Shown: positions 1-11,005 of the stretch, piece after piece
Layout of the letters: each line of letters begins with the position of its first letter
Numbering within the stretch: the stretch's first letter is position 1
Source of the DNA: Simmondsia chinensis
Lineage: Eukaryota; Streptophyta; Magnoliopsida; Caryophyllales; Simmondsiaceae
DNA: 64,000 bases
Direction: 5' to 3'
Assembly (NCBI GenBank): GCA_018398585.1
Contig: JAGTTD010000001.1
Location: 15,626,501-15,690,500, forward strand
Position numbers and translations under genes: made by a program
The notes under the pieces: model-generated
The model's database searches: none
Told to the model about the DNA's origin: nothing
The model's input: the letters and a program-made list of their open reading frames with translations, nothing else

Positions 1-97
1 TTTCTACATATACTCATATTGAATATCTACATCAGTCAAATATAGCGTTCCTCAATAACTTAAAATGAGATTATGCAACGTAGTTACTTAAATGAAA

Positions 98-647
98 GGA
101 AAATTATCATTTAGGTACCTTGAAGTTTGAGCATTTATTACTTTAGTTAAATACCTTGACGTTTCTTTATGTACAATGGAGTATTCCAGTTTTGAATATT
201 TTATCAAAGTCCGAAAACTTTATCAATTAAAAACCCTTTTTGTGGAAATTTGATATATTTCATTAGAAAATGCTAAAATTAAATGTAATTTCAACAATAT
301 ATTAGTATCTTCATTAGAATTTGATGATTTTTTTGCCCAAAAATGCAAAAATAACACATGATTGTGACAATATTTAGGTAATTCATATCAATATTAGGTG
401 AATATCTTACAACAATTCATTGAGATGAAAATACTAGCATAACTTATATATGTTATTGTAATTATGTATTATATCAGCATTTTTTACGTAAAATTGGTTA
501 AATTCTTACAAAACTTTATCAAATTCTAACATAGGGTACCTTGGTGATATAATTTCCAAACCTCAGGGTACCCTATTGTATATATTGACATGTCAAGGTA
601 TTTATGTGATAAATGCTCAAGCTCAAGCACCTAAATGATAATTTTCC
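98..647. mobile_element. Foldback/MITE-like element with long inverted ends
   Basis: The left end reads GGAAAATTATCATTTAGG and the right end is its reverse complement (ends at 647). The inverted similarity continues inward through 'gagcatttat' and 'taccttgac' on the left and their complements on the right. The interior is AT-rich with no coding potential. No clear target-site duplication was found, so the superfamily is unassigned. Confidence 0.6.
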
Positions 648-1419
648 ATTTCTATATACATTTCAATACCTATTTGTTGTTATATACTAAATTTAGTCAT
701 TCTTAAATACATAAAATCGTTATATTTGGTTCACATGACATTGCATATTAACATAGACACATCATAATAGTAATAAACCCAAATATATGATGCATAAACT
801 ACAAATGCATTCAGTTTGTAATTTCATCAATAACTATTTATAAATATTAGCATGCTTTACAATAGTTCCATGTTATGAAATGCCAACTATATTACCTTTT
901 TCTTTCCATATGACTGTCATTGTCTAAGCATCAATGGATACATCAGTTGGTGTAGTCCATAATGAAAGACATTTACGATACAAGGCAGGTCGATTACAAA
1001 GGAAGTGGAGAATATTTGTTGGTCGAAACATCAACATGAACTTTGAGCAGTCACGCATACATCAACGCTGCATGCATCAACAAGCAAGAGCTTTGCAAAG
1101 AGCAATAATACGGTTGACTCAAAGGAGTTCTTTAGATGAGAGGATGCAATCAGTAGCGGGAGTTCGACAACTAATCACCCTCAAAACATGCGATTAAATG
1201 ATGGCACTCAAGTAATCCTAACAACAACAGTCTCTTTACCAATATTCAAACCTCCCAATACGTCTCACCAGATCATTACCTAAAAATCTTATATTTTAAG
1301 CAACTAGTTGACACTATTCGCACAAGAACCTGTAAGTATAGAAGTACCAAACAATACTGGTAAGACAAAGTTCCTCACTTTCAAAGGTACAGTTGTACAC
1401 CTCTATAACATGTATTAAT
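648..1419. other. AT-rich stretch, one unassigned ORF
   Basis: No recognised gene. An 87-codon ORF at 934-1197 (+), starting MDTSVGVVHNERHLRYK and rich in Arg/Gln, resembles nothing I can name. It could be an upstream exon of the Helitron gene that follows or a chance ORF. Confidence 0.3.
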
Positions 1420-1705
1420 TTATTGGAAGAAAAAAAAACTACATATCACTACGATTACATGGAGCAACTCAATACTATTGAGGCACATGCAGCAATGCCA
1501 GTGTCCCCAACACATATAGAACCCCTTAATCTGGAACACCATACCATTATCCCATGCGTCAACACCAATGAACTGCACGAGGATGCAACATTCATTGTAA
1601 ATGACAATGTTGCCACATGTAGTATATCTCTTATGACTAATGGTATGGAAATAATCTTTTCTATTTACAATGTCATAATGCTTTGGATTAATAGCCAATA
1701 TTAGA
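1420..1705 (+). repeat. Exon-like repeat, unit 1 of 3
   Basis: Coding-like unit: ...YMEQLNTIEAHAAMPVSP, then VNTNELHEDATFIVNDN, followed by a shared AT-rich tail 'tttacaatgtcataatgctt'. Units 2 and 3 at 3.2-3.8 kb keep the same peptide pattern. It resembles a duplicated internal exon of an unknown protein upstream of the Helitron ORF. Confidence 0.6.
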
Positions 1706-2090
1706 CTTCATATGCGTCTTATGAATGGGATAACAACTTTTTGTATTAACGACTTGATAATGAAACTATAAGAAAGTTTTCAGAGGACTTTAGATGCTAG
1801 AACCATCTAGCTCAAAATTGTGGGAATAATATTGTATCAATTTAAAACAATTATTATATGTATTTTAACGATCTAACAAATGTAGTACAATCTCCTTAAT
1901 ACATATATTCAAGATACATTAACAACCTAATCGGTCCTTATTATCTTATTATAAAATCATATTCTAAATTATTTTATATTCCTAATTTGTAACACATAGA
2001 TATGTATGATATAAAGTAATTAAGTTATCAAAAATAGGTTATGTAATATTATTTTTGAATTAATATTCTCATCTCTTTTTTTTTTTTTAG

Positions 2091-2360
2091 GATTATTTGC
2101 CTCAATAGTCCTTATACTTTGTCCATTATGTCAATGTAGTCCCTGTATTTTTAATTATGTTAATTTAGTCTGTATATAATTGATTTTGTGTCAATTTGAT
2201 CCCTGAAGTAAAATTTATGTTAAATTTTTAATAAAATTTATAATAGTTCGGTCATAGGTTGAGTTAAATTGAGTCAAAGGACGAATTTTTAATAAATTAC
2301 TTACATTTAATATAATTATGTCACAAAAAATTATGTCAATAACTTAACTTAAATTAAAAA
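2091..2360. other. Probable transposon fragment
   Basis: Repetitive low-complexity text of the kind 'tagtccttatactttgtcc', 'tagtccctgtattttt', 'gatccctgaagt' is typical of plant TIR-element ends. It lies directly before the kinase fragment. A partner inverted end was not identified, so this is a family-style recognition only. Confidence 0.35.
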
Positions 2361-2513
2361 TATAAATATTAAATTGATACAATTGAAAATCAGTACACCT
2401 CTAGAATTACAAAAAGCAACTTTCCCAAAACTAACTTTGCAAGGGCAACAACGCACACGCCTCTTAAAATCAGTACACCTCTTCTTTGAAGGGGGCAGAG
2501 GCGGGAGAGCCAA

Positions 2514-3035
2514 ATGACAACTTTGCATTTCCACAAATCCAAGACTCTCGACAACAAATACGTAAGTTACCTTCCACATATTTCAAGGTTTTAGGGTTTT
2601 GCTTAGAAAAATGTTGGAATCACTTAATGCTTATTCTGATGAACAGTTGTCCGGTCTGATTAGGTCAGAGCTCAACAATCTACTTGGCATAAGGGGTTTT
2701 TTTTCGTTTGAAATTTTGGTCAATGTATATGCTGAATGTAAATTTTGGGTTCTTGTGTACAAGGGCAACTGTTTTTGAGAGTTATTATTTTCATATTTGG
2801 TGTGATAGAGTGGTTGTCATTGCATTTGCTTTTATTATTCTGACTGCAAAAATTTTTGGGGCAGAAGCTTGGAGATGAGATTGGAAAGGGAGCTTATGGC
2901 CGAGTATAAAAGGGTTTAGATTTGGAGAACGAGGATTTTGTTGCCATTAAGCAAGTGTCCTTGGAGAATATTCCCCAAGAGGATTTCTATCAAAAAAAAT
3001 ATCGCTAAGAGGATCTCAACAACATCATGGTCCTA
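2514..3035 (+). pseudogene. Captured MAP3K-epsilon-type kinase gene fragment
   Basis: Exon 1 (2514-2561) encodes MTTLHFHKSKTLDNKY and ends at a GT donor. After an intron, exon 2 starts at 2865 behind 'gcag' and encodes KLGDEIGKGAYGRV-stop-KGLDLENEDF, then VAIKQVSLENIPQEDF. This is the N-terminus and glycine-rich loop (GxGxYGxV) plus the VAIK lysine of the Cdc7-like MAP3K epsilon family. In the family the glycine loop binds ATP and VAIK positions it. Broken by a TAA at 2907-2909, loss of the Met at the exon-2 start, and a garbled partial duplication of the 'QEDL' segment near 2975-3030. The retained intron shows capture at DNA level, not through mRNA. It lies in Helitron-related sequence; Helitrons are known to carry such gene pieces. 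A direct repeat 'aaaatcagtacacctct' sits at about 2386 and 2466. Confidence 0.85.
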
Positions 3036-3227
3036 TCCTAGTATCTCTCTTATCCCTCTCTGCATCGTCGTGGCTACTGTCTTTTTTTTTGTAAGTCAAC
3101 GTTTATTTTTATTGATACCAAAAAAGAGAACACAGATGGACAAGGGGCATACCTCAAGACACGGCTAAGGCCAACAGCCTGACCAAAGCCAACAAAACCG
3201 AAAAAGAATCGGAAAAAACAGAAAAGG

Positions 3228-3510
3228 AGGGACTAAAACTTCAGAACACCATGAGCACATGGAGCAACTTAATGTTCCTGAGGCAAATGCAGCAATTCCA
3301 GTATCCCCAAGTAGATGTAAAACCTTTAATGAATTCGGAATATCGTACCATTATCCCAAGTGTCAACACGAATGATATAAATGGGGATGCAACATTGATT
3401 GTAAATGACAATGTGCTACACATAGTATAATTCTTATGACAAACGGTATGTAAATAAATCATTTCTATTTACAATGCCAAAATGCTTTGGATTAATATAT
3501 AGTAATTAAA
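3228..3510 (+). repeat. Exon-like repeat, unit 2 of 3
   Basis: Matches unit 1 at 'agcaactt-atgttcctgaggcaaatgcagcaa', 'accattatcccaagtgtcaacac' and 'gatgcaacattgattgtaaatgacaatgt', followed by the same 'tttacaatgccaaaatgctttgg' tail. Its reading frame is broken. Confidence 0.55.
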
Positions 3511-3544
3511 CTTTTCTACAATAAAGCATGTATTGATTTATGGA

Positions 3545-3815
3545 CTTAAAATACAGATCACTATGAGCACGCGGAGCAACTCGATGCTATTGAGTCACAT
3601 GCAGCAATGCCAATGTCCACCACAGGTGCAAAACCTTTGAATATAGAACACTATACCACTTTCCCAGGCATCAACACCAATGACATACACAAGGATGCAA
3701 CATTAACCGTAAATGACATTGTATCCGTACATAATACAACTCTTATGACTAACGGCATGTAATAATCATTTTAATTTACAATATCATAATGAATTCAGAT
3801 TAATAGCCAATATTT
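3545..3815 (+). repeat. Exon-like repeat, unit 3 of 3
   Basis: Third copy: HYEHAEQLDAIESHAAMPMS, then INTNDIHKDATLTVND, with the 'tttacaatatcataatgaatt' tail. It lies about 35 bp after unit 2, so units 2 and 3 form a tandem pair. Unit 1 is separated from them by the kinase fragment. Confidence 0.55.
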
Positions 3816-4139
3816 GAACTACTATGCAACATTATAGATTGTAATGTTGATGAATGATTGGTCGAGCAAATGGAGGAACATGATAATTTTGATGAAACGA
3901 GCGGTCAATTAAATGGTCGCACGTGATGCGAGGCCAGTTGGTCCTACACATGCGCAGCCCACCAATGAAATTGCAACTACACATACAGCTTGCCATCTCA
4001 CAAATAGAAAGTTAAAACATGAGATTTTGTACGTGTCTTTTTTTCCAAAACACATTAGACCAATTGATTTAGCAAAAAAAGTATGAAGACCATGTCGAAC
4101 ATAGATATCGACGAAGAGTTTCAACATGATGGAACTTTC

Positions 4140-4754
4140 ATAAAAGAATTTCAAAATGCCTTGTCAAGCAATCATGTGGAAGGAAGAAAGAACAAGTGAC
4201 TATAGCATTACAATCCAAGATTCAACCAATGTTGTCATAATGGCCAAATACAACTTCCACCCCGGCCCAGAACACCAAATTACCTTGAGACACTTTTACA
4301 AGATGTTGCATTCATGAAGGAGATAATAACATACAATTTTATGATGTTCTTTACTTCAATGGGTGGAAAGATAGATCTTGTCGTACAAGGTGGGTGTGAG
4401 CCATACTCTTTTCGAATGTGTGGGGCAAACTACCACAAAATTGGTTCATTGCTACCAAATATGGAATGCAGCCACGATATGCGCCACTATATATATCCAA
4501 TATGGATAATGAAATTTAAAGTGGGTGCAGTGCACTTGGGGTTCATGACGATGTATCGCAATTACAACGAATACATATACAAGGTTTGCAATAAATGTGT
4601 AATGAAATTTAACCCTTATATTAGAGTTTTCAGAGATGCACGTGACATAATGGACCAATGCTATTCAAGATCTAAAAATGTGTATAATAGAAGCAAGAAG
4701 AGGAAGACAATGCACAATGTCAAGCGCTGATGAAGTGGCAGCACTAATCGCAGG
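4140..4754 (+). pseudogene. Helitron Rep/helicase gene, N-terminal remnant
   Basis: Reads CCHNGQIQLPPRP, then an open stretch 4314-4730 with YNFMMFFTSMGGKID and PYSFRMCGANYHKIGSLLP, and FNPYIRVFRDARD near its end. These are the conserved blocks ahead of the Helitron-like N domain in plant Helitron transposases (rolling-circle Rep fused to a PIF1-family helicase). The last block, DEVAALIAG, is cut by a hAT element at 4755. The frame resumes exactly on the other side with DSDTSTSNRDII. Stops and frameshifts elsewhere make it non-functional. Confidence 0.85.
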
Positions 4755-5323
4755 TAGGGATGCAATGGGGCGGGTAAAACCCGCTACCCGCAGGCACCCG
4801 GCCCGTTTGGGGCGGGTACGGGTATAAGTGGGACGGGTAATGGATACGGGTTCGGTGTACACGCCCCGAACCTGTCACGGGTATGGGGCGAGTACGGGTA
4901 ATATTTTGTACCTGGCCCGCCCCGCTCCACCTCATACCCGTCATACCCGCTTTATTTTGTACATAATTAACCTTTAAATTAAAAAAATACGTGTTTAAAT
5001 TCAATAACCCAAATTGTTTACCAATGTTATAAAAAAATATAATTGATTTTTAAAAGTAGTATTAAATAACTAATATGACCTTGTATAGATAATTGTTTTC
5101 TACGCACATTAAAGAGGGTACGGGGATGGTAATGCATACCCGTTGGATACCCGCGGGCAATGGGACGGGTACGGGTATGAGTTTGTACCCGCCGAGGCGG
5201 GTACGGGTATCCATTTCATACCCGTGGCGGGTAATGGGGCGGGTACGGGTATAGGATTTGGGTGGCGGGTTCGGGTATGGAGGAGACATCCCTCGTACCC
5301 GCCTCGCCCCATTGCCATGCCTA
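4755..5323. mobile_element. Non-autonomous hAT-type element
   Basis: Ends are TAGGGATG-CAATGGGGCGGG on the left and the complement of TAGGCATGGCAATGGGGCGAG on the right. The flanking 8-bp duplication is ATCGCAGG (4747-4754) and ATAGCAGG (5324-5331), one mismatch. Eight-bp TSDs mark the hAT superfamily. Subterminal arms are packed with GGGTACGGGTA/TACCCGTACCC motifs; the centre (about 4960-5110) is AT-rich. ORFs here are artefacts of the repeat. It interrupts the Helitron gene. Confidence 0.85.
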
Positions 5324-5331
5324 ATAGCAGG

Positions 5332-6050
5332 AGACAGTGATACTTCTACAAGCAATCGTGATATTATACTACATAATATAGGTGGGGGTTTAAAAAGAAT
5401 CAATAAGACACATCCCTTTTACATACCTTTACAATATCCGATATTATTGCCTTATAGTATGGCTGGTTGGAAAACATGAATTTAAACAACATATCCGTCA
5501 ACTTACATCAACAATGAGGTCACTCAAAGGCAGTTTTATGCATTCAACTAAAACTTCGTGAACATGAAGGGAGCATTATATTAAAAGGAGGGCGTCTATT
5601 TCAACAATTTGTTGGTGATTGTTATGTTGCTATTGAGCAATCTAGATTGACTTACTTAAGATTCAACCAAAGCAAGTTATGGGCAGAGTTATATAGTGGA
5701 ATTGAAGATGCGACACTGTAGAAGAGGTGGATGCCAGTGCTGTTTGACACAAATATATCCTACTGTCAAGATTCAAAGGAGGTCCGTGACACATGATCCA
5801 ATGCTGCCAAGATGCAATGGCAATGTGTAGGGTTATGAACCACCTAATTACTTCATTACATTCACCTGCAATGCAAATTGGCTAGAAATAACTATTTAAA
5901 GACCACAACAACGACCATCAGATTGGCTGAACATAGTGGCACGTGTATTTAAAATCAAATTGAATGAATTTCTTCAAGACTTAGAGGAAAGTCAATTCTT
6001 CGGAAAAAGTAATTCGGGTATTTGCAATATCTTTCATATCTCTTAATGTT
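5332..6050 (+). pseudogene. Helitron gene, Helitron-like N-domain remnant
   Basis: Starts in frame after the hAT insertion: NRDIILHNIGGGLKRI, then HPFYIPLQYPILLPY, the conserved 'HPSY-LQYPLLFPYG'-type motif. Further on FQQFVGDCYVAIEQSRLTY and RFNQSKLWAELYSGI match the 'DA-IEQNRL-IR-NQK-RADLY' block of plant Helitrons. The frame is lost repeatedly. It shares one ancestral ORF with the neighbouring segments. Confidence 0.85.
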
Positions 6051-6109
6051 AGAATTTCAAACATTAGGACAATCATTGTTATATTAACCAATTATGATTT
6101 TTTAATTAG

Positions 6110-7130
6110 ATATACATATCACCGAGTTCTAAAAATGTGGATTGCTTCATACTCACATCCTATTAAGGATGGAAACTAGTGACAAGCCCTCATGAGTAGA
6201 GACATAAATGCATACATTTATGTAAAAATTCCAAATAATGATCCCTTAGCTTGTGAAACAATCACTACATTCATGATACATGGACCATATGGCGTATACA
6301 ACAACAATTTTCTGTGCATGAATCACAACAAGTGTAGTAAGCATTACTCGAAGAAGTTTTTTGAAGATTATGGATTTATAAATTACAGTTGTCATGACAA
6401 TGGTTACACTATTGAAATAGGTGTCAAACATTTGGAAACAATTGGGCAGTACCATATAACCGTGATCTATGTCTCATATATAATTGTCATATCAATGTTG
6501 AGCGGTATGCACATATGCTTATACAGTATTTATATGAATACATTCACAAACCGACAGATTGTGTAACATTTGTGATTGAGGAAAACGTCATTGCTGCACA
6601 CAACAATGTACCATAGAGTTATAAAGATAAAATCAAACAATATCTAGATTGTCGATACGTTTCCGCAATAGAGTCATGCTAGAGAATTTTTGAGTTTGAA
6701 TTACAACATCAATATCCATTGGTTGAGAGATTACAATACCACCTACCTGGACAACAAAATGTGACTTTTCATTATCGCGACAACTTATTGTTGAACAAAA
6801 CAGAAACAAAGACATGATGTTAACAGCTTGGTTTAAAGCAAACATTAAGCACTTGTAAGCCAGACATATACCTACACAGAATTTCCATTTTATGGGTGTC
6901 GAATAAGAGTACAAGATAATGGACAATTTAGAAGCAATTGGTGTGTATTGATAAGCTTGCTTATGCACATCTGAGCTCTAGGGAGAGGTTCTATCTACGT
7001 ATGTTGTTGAACATTATACAGGGTGTAAAATGCTATGAGGATATAAGAACTATTAAGGGTATAACATATCCCACACTTAAGGCTACATTCCTTACTCTTG
7101 GGTTAATGGATGATGTCACTAAATAGAATA
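6110..7130 (+). pseudogene. Helitron Rep endonuclease region remnant
   Basis: The HUH-type motif survives as EF-stop-KCGLLHTHIL (about 6124-6165), keeping both histidines of 'GLPHxHIL'. DPLACETITTFMIHGPYG and CMNHNKCSKHYSKKF follow (open 6192-6566). Near 6518-6565 is QYLYEYIHKPTDCV, which keeps the tyrosine pair expected of the Y2 Rep site. Later VSAIESC-stop-RIFEF has TAG (6680-6682) where the family has Trp. RERFYLRMLLNIIQGV and YPTLKATFLTLGLMDD (6938-7126) match the segment joining Rep to the helicase. Rep nicks and joins single-stranded Helitron ends; this copy is dead. Confidence 0.88.
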
Positions 7131-7269
7131 TCGCACTAACTGAAGCAACAATATGGGCATCTGGGCCGCAATTGTGAAATAATCTTTATTCAATACTAAT
7201 GTTCTCAGAGGTGGCTAGATCTAATGAATTATGGGAAAAACATTGGAACAACTTGACGGATGACCTCTA

Positions 7270-8960
7270 AAGAAGAATGCAAGGACAATGTGCTGATACA
7301 AATGTTCAAGTGACGGACGACCAAACAAAACAATGGGAACTTGCGGAAATTGAACACATGTTAAACAAAAATGGACGGCCGCAAAGAGATTACCCACCAA
7401 TGCCCTTCTCGTTGACCTTAATTATCATGAGCTTAACAAGCAGGTTGTTTGCTGAGCACTTTAATTTTAACTATGAAGGCGAGCAATTTCAAGAACTTTT
7501 CAGAAGGCTAATAAATGGATCAAATACGTGCTTTTGATTCAATCATGCTAGCATATAAAAGGGAAGATGGAGGACTCTTCTTTGTTTATAGCAGTGGAGG
7601 AACGAGAAAAGCATACCTTTAGAAACTTTGATATCAAAATTCAGATCTAAAACACTAATCAATAGTGTTGGCAGTTGCTTCCTTAAAAATAGCTGCTTTG
7701 CTAATTCCAACAAGAAAGACAACACATTCAATGCTCAAAATTTCACTGGAATGTGATGAAACATCTTGTTGTTCAGTATTAAAAAGATTAGACCTCGTTG
7801 CATTGATTCATGAAGCAGCACTTATCATGGGATGAAGCTCCAATGATGCACAAAAATGTTGTACAAGCAGTTGAACGCACTGTTAGAGATATTTGTGATA
7901 CAAATGTTCTCTTCGTTGGTAAATTGGTTGTTATGGGAGGTGATTACAGATAAATATTGCCGGTTGTACATAAAGGAACAAAAGTAGACATCGTTGCACC
8001 TTCGTTGCAACGAGTGTCATTTTGGGATCAAATATGTATTTTACACCTTAGGACAAATATGTGATTAATGAGTGATGACAACATTTGTTAAACCATTAAC
8101 AGTTCACACGAATTCACATAATGGATTCTACGATTGGATGAAGGACAAATTAATGGCATAGCTTCATCTGAAGGTAATGAATTAGATTGGATTCAAATAC
8201 CAAATCAATTTCTTTTGCCCAATGACATACATGGAATGTTGAATTTAATTGAGTTTGTTTATCCAAATTTACGTAATAGCTATAAAGACAACAACTATCT
8301 AAAGGAGTGTGCATTTTTGGCCCCAACAAAAAACGATGTTGATGAGCTGAATGCTAGAATGCTCGCCATACTTCTAGGAAATTCAAGGGGATATCTTAAT
8401 GTAGATAAGTTAAAATCAATTAATCATAATACAACACTGGATCAAATGAACCCCCTGGAGCTACTTCATTTTATGAAACTTGCGGGGTTACCAAACCACA
8501 AGCTTGAGCTCAAGGTTGATGCACCAGTGATGCTTCTGCGAAATCTAGACCCTTCATCTGGGCTATCTAATGGTACAAGATTGACAATTGGGAAAATGGG
8601 AAACAAGGTTATCAAAGCTAGAATTCTTACCAGCTGAAACATTAGAGAAATTGCAATGATTTCGCCAATAGATGTAGCAGCATCAGTGATGGAAACTCCG
8701 ATATCATTCAAACAAAGAAAGTTCTATTGAAGTTAGCATTTGTTATAACGATTAACAAAAGTCAAGGACAGATATTGAAAAATATTGGCATCTACCTACC
8801 AAAACTAGTATTCAGCCATGGCCAATTGTATGTGGTAGTGTCACAAGTTACCTCACCAATAAGTTTACGATTATTGATATGTCAAAAAAAGAGATTTCCC
8901 CTAATTTGATGAAGAACATTGTGTACGAGGAAATTTACCACGTTGTACAAACATTTTGAA
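7270..8960 (+). pseudogene. Helitron PIF1-family helicase remnant
   Basis: The Walker A region is altered to YSSGGTRKAY (about 7585-7615; the family has GSGGTGKT). Walker B reads WDEAPM (about 7828). VVMGGDYR-TAA-ILPVV has TAA at 7951-7953 where Gln is expected. An open 167-codon segment (8134-8637) gives CAFLAPTKNDVDELNARML and LKVDAPVMLLRNLDPSSGLS. The final block (8727-8909) is [17 protein letters not shown], then [17 protein letters not shown], with Gln replacing the usual SRVTS arginine. Loss of Walker A residues, the arginine and many frames shows the enzyme is inactive. Confidence 0.9.
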
Positions 8961-9109
8961 CAAAATGAGAAATGCTTTCTATTTAGTGTGAAACTATAAA
9001 CCTTGAATATCTAAATAAGGACACCACCCATATCTGAATGCATACTCTTTAAATACCTTTAACATTTGATACTACGTCATTTTATTACTATAACCCCAAA
9101 AAAAAGTTG

Positions 9110-10430
9110 CAAGGATGAAAATCAATTATATCCCAATTACATTTATTGAATCAACTTTTAGACCAGTAAATGTGTGGGCCTTCCTGACAAGAGACTTTGG
9201 CATGTATTCACGCAAAACAAGGGCATCCAGCAAGTATTTCGGAACCCGATATTCATGGACTCACAGGTAAGTAACTATGTACTTGAATTTTGAAACTTCA
9301 ATTGTTTTATGCAATTTATTTAAGATACAACTGTGAAAGAATAATAGCACTCTTTTAAATAAATTTTGTAGTGGTGATGACATACAAGTTACAATTTAGA
9401 ACAATGAAATGTGAAAATAAGTGAACAACTTTGAAACCGAAAAAGCGTATTCCATTGTTCAGTTAGCCTAACACATACGGTTAAAAGGGAATTTGTCATA
9501 ACTACCAACTGCAATTCACTAAGGCCACATGGGTACCAGAACTTAATGATGGCGAGTGTTCTAATATACCTTCTCATGTGGTAAAGGTACATGGCCTAGG
9601 GGTTAGGAGTCCCGGAGGCCACAGAATCCACTTGGGTTTGAATCCCCACTACGGCATCCCCCTTCCCTGACATTATCAAGTATAAACAAAAGAATATACC
9701 TTTTCATAAAGGACAAATTGTTCCATTTTCAAACATTCATTCATTTATGAAAAACAACACAATGAATATTGGTATGTACTATTCTACTCGAATACTTAGT
9801 GTTCCTATTGTTAAGTACTAACCACAAATTTTTTTTATTCTTACAGATGTAATTGGAATGCTGATTTATGTTTCAAATTTAATAACCACATCACAAACGT
9901 CAACAACAAGAAGAGAAGCACCCTTATGCAATAGAAGGTTAGCTACACAAACATTCAAACTAAAACTATATATACTTTACTACAACCATTTACATCACCC
10001 TTAACTCAGGATGCAAATGATGAGGATTACATTTTGGAATGACTTAGCATCAAATGAAGGGATGTACCTATTCGACAACTTAAAGCCATATAATGTTCTA
10101 TTAACATCACGAGGATCAGTAACAAATTACCATGGTATATGAAAGAGCATTTATATTTTGTGATTTAACAATTATTTTAAAATATACAGTAACGACAATA
10201 TGGTTCATATTTATTAAGGGCCCTCCCTCACAACCATTACAAGAACATTGATAACGATTATTCCTGATATCCAAAAACAGAAGAACTTGAAAGCCGCTAC
10301 ATCTCCCTCGTATATTTGTTTAGTATAATTTTCATCTATAAATTTCAATATGAAGGGAAAGCTATTCAATGTTAGGTATGCAAAAACTGACATGCCCAAA
10401 AAAGGATAATTGGATGCAACAAAAAGGTTT
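9110..10430 (+). pseudogene. RPA1-like gene carried by the Helitron, 5' part
   Basis: Coding-like blocks are separated by intron-like DNA: KINYIPITFIESTFRPVNVW (about 9118-9262, ending at a GT donor), DVIGMLIYVSNLITTS (about 9848-9950), and ITFWNDLASNEGMYLFDNL with VLLTSRGSVTNYHG (about 10024-10138). These resemble OB-fold segments of replication protein A large-subunit genes, which many plant Helitrons carry just behind the helicase. The zinc-ribbon end lies at 25.2 kb, after about 14.7 kb of later insertions. Low conservation makes the first block less sure than the others. Confidence 0.65.
9578..9692 (+). mobile_element. tRNA-derived SINE
   Basis: A 115-bp insert with an RNA polymerase III A-box-like 'tggcctaggggtta' and B-box-like 'gggtttgaatcc', flanked by 15-bp direct repeats AATATACCTTCTCAT (9563-9577) and AATATACCTTTTCAT (9693-9707), one mismatch. 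Long TSDs indicate LINE-dependent retroposition. It sits in the RPA1-like gene. Confidence 0.8.
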
Positions 10431-10431
10431 G

Positions 10432-10887
10432 TGATGCAGCCCATATTTGGCAGAAAAGGTCTTGGCGGTTTAATGAGCTAGGCGGATCTTAGGCGCTGCG
10501 AGATAAGGTTGGACACAGTTAGAGTTTGACCTTTATTAGGAAAGCTTAGATTTTAAATCAAATTATTTAATTTTATTTGTAATTTTTAGTCTTTATTTTA
10601 GAAAGATAACACAGATTGCAATATCCATCATTGATCTCAATTAGGGATTTAATTTAAAATTCACATTCGTTTGAGTCTAATTAGGAAAACTCCTCTATTT
10701 AAAGAGAGGGCCTAGGGCATTCAATTTCTAGATTAATTTTCATAATTTATTAGTTCTTTCTATTCTTGAGTTGTGAGAATTAGAATAGACTTTATTCCCT
10801 CTAGTTCTTTATTATTTTCGTAATAAGAATTAAGGGAAGGCTGTTGAACCTTCCCACTCCCTAAACTTCCATCTACCCACTGCATTA
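10432..10887 (+). repeat. 5' LTR of Ty3-type element A
   Basis: Starts TGATGCAGCCC, ends CACTGCATTA (CA decayed to TA), and pairs with 13220-13707. The next bases, 'gttcatatcaaagc', are a degenerate initiator tRNA-Met primer binding site (normally TTGGTATCAGAGC). The duplication GTTTG precedes it at 10427-10431. Confidence 0.85.
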
Positions 10888-11005
10888 GTTCATATCAAAG
10901 CTCAAAACAACTTCTGAGATGGTCTATGGGCGACAAAGATAAGCCGCCGTCGAAGACATATATGAGCAAGATTTTCAACGGCAGACCAAGAGGAGATTTG
11001 AGGAC

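Noticed and set aside
4744..5403. Several overlapping ORFs rich in Thr-Arg-Pro
   Set aside because: They translate the GGGTACGGGTA repeat of the hAT element in several frames; not genes.
9595..9660. A tRNA gene
   Set aside because: A- and B-box-like motifs are present but no cloverleaf forms, and flanking 15-bp TSDs identify a SINE.
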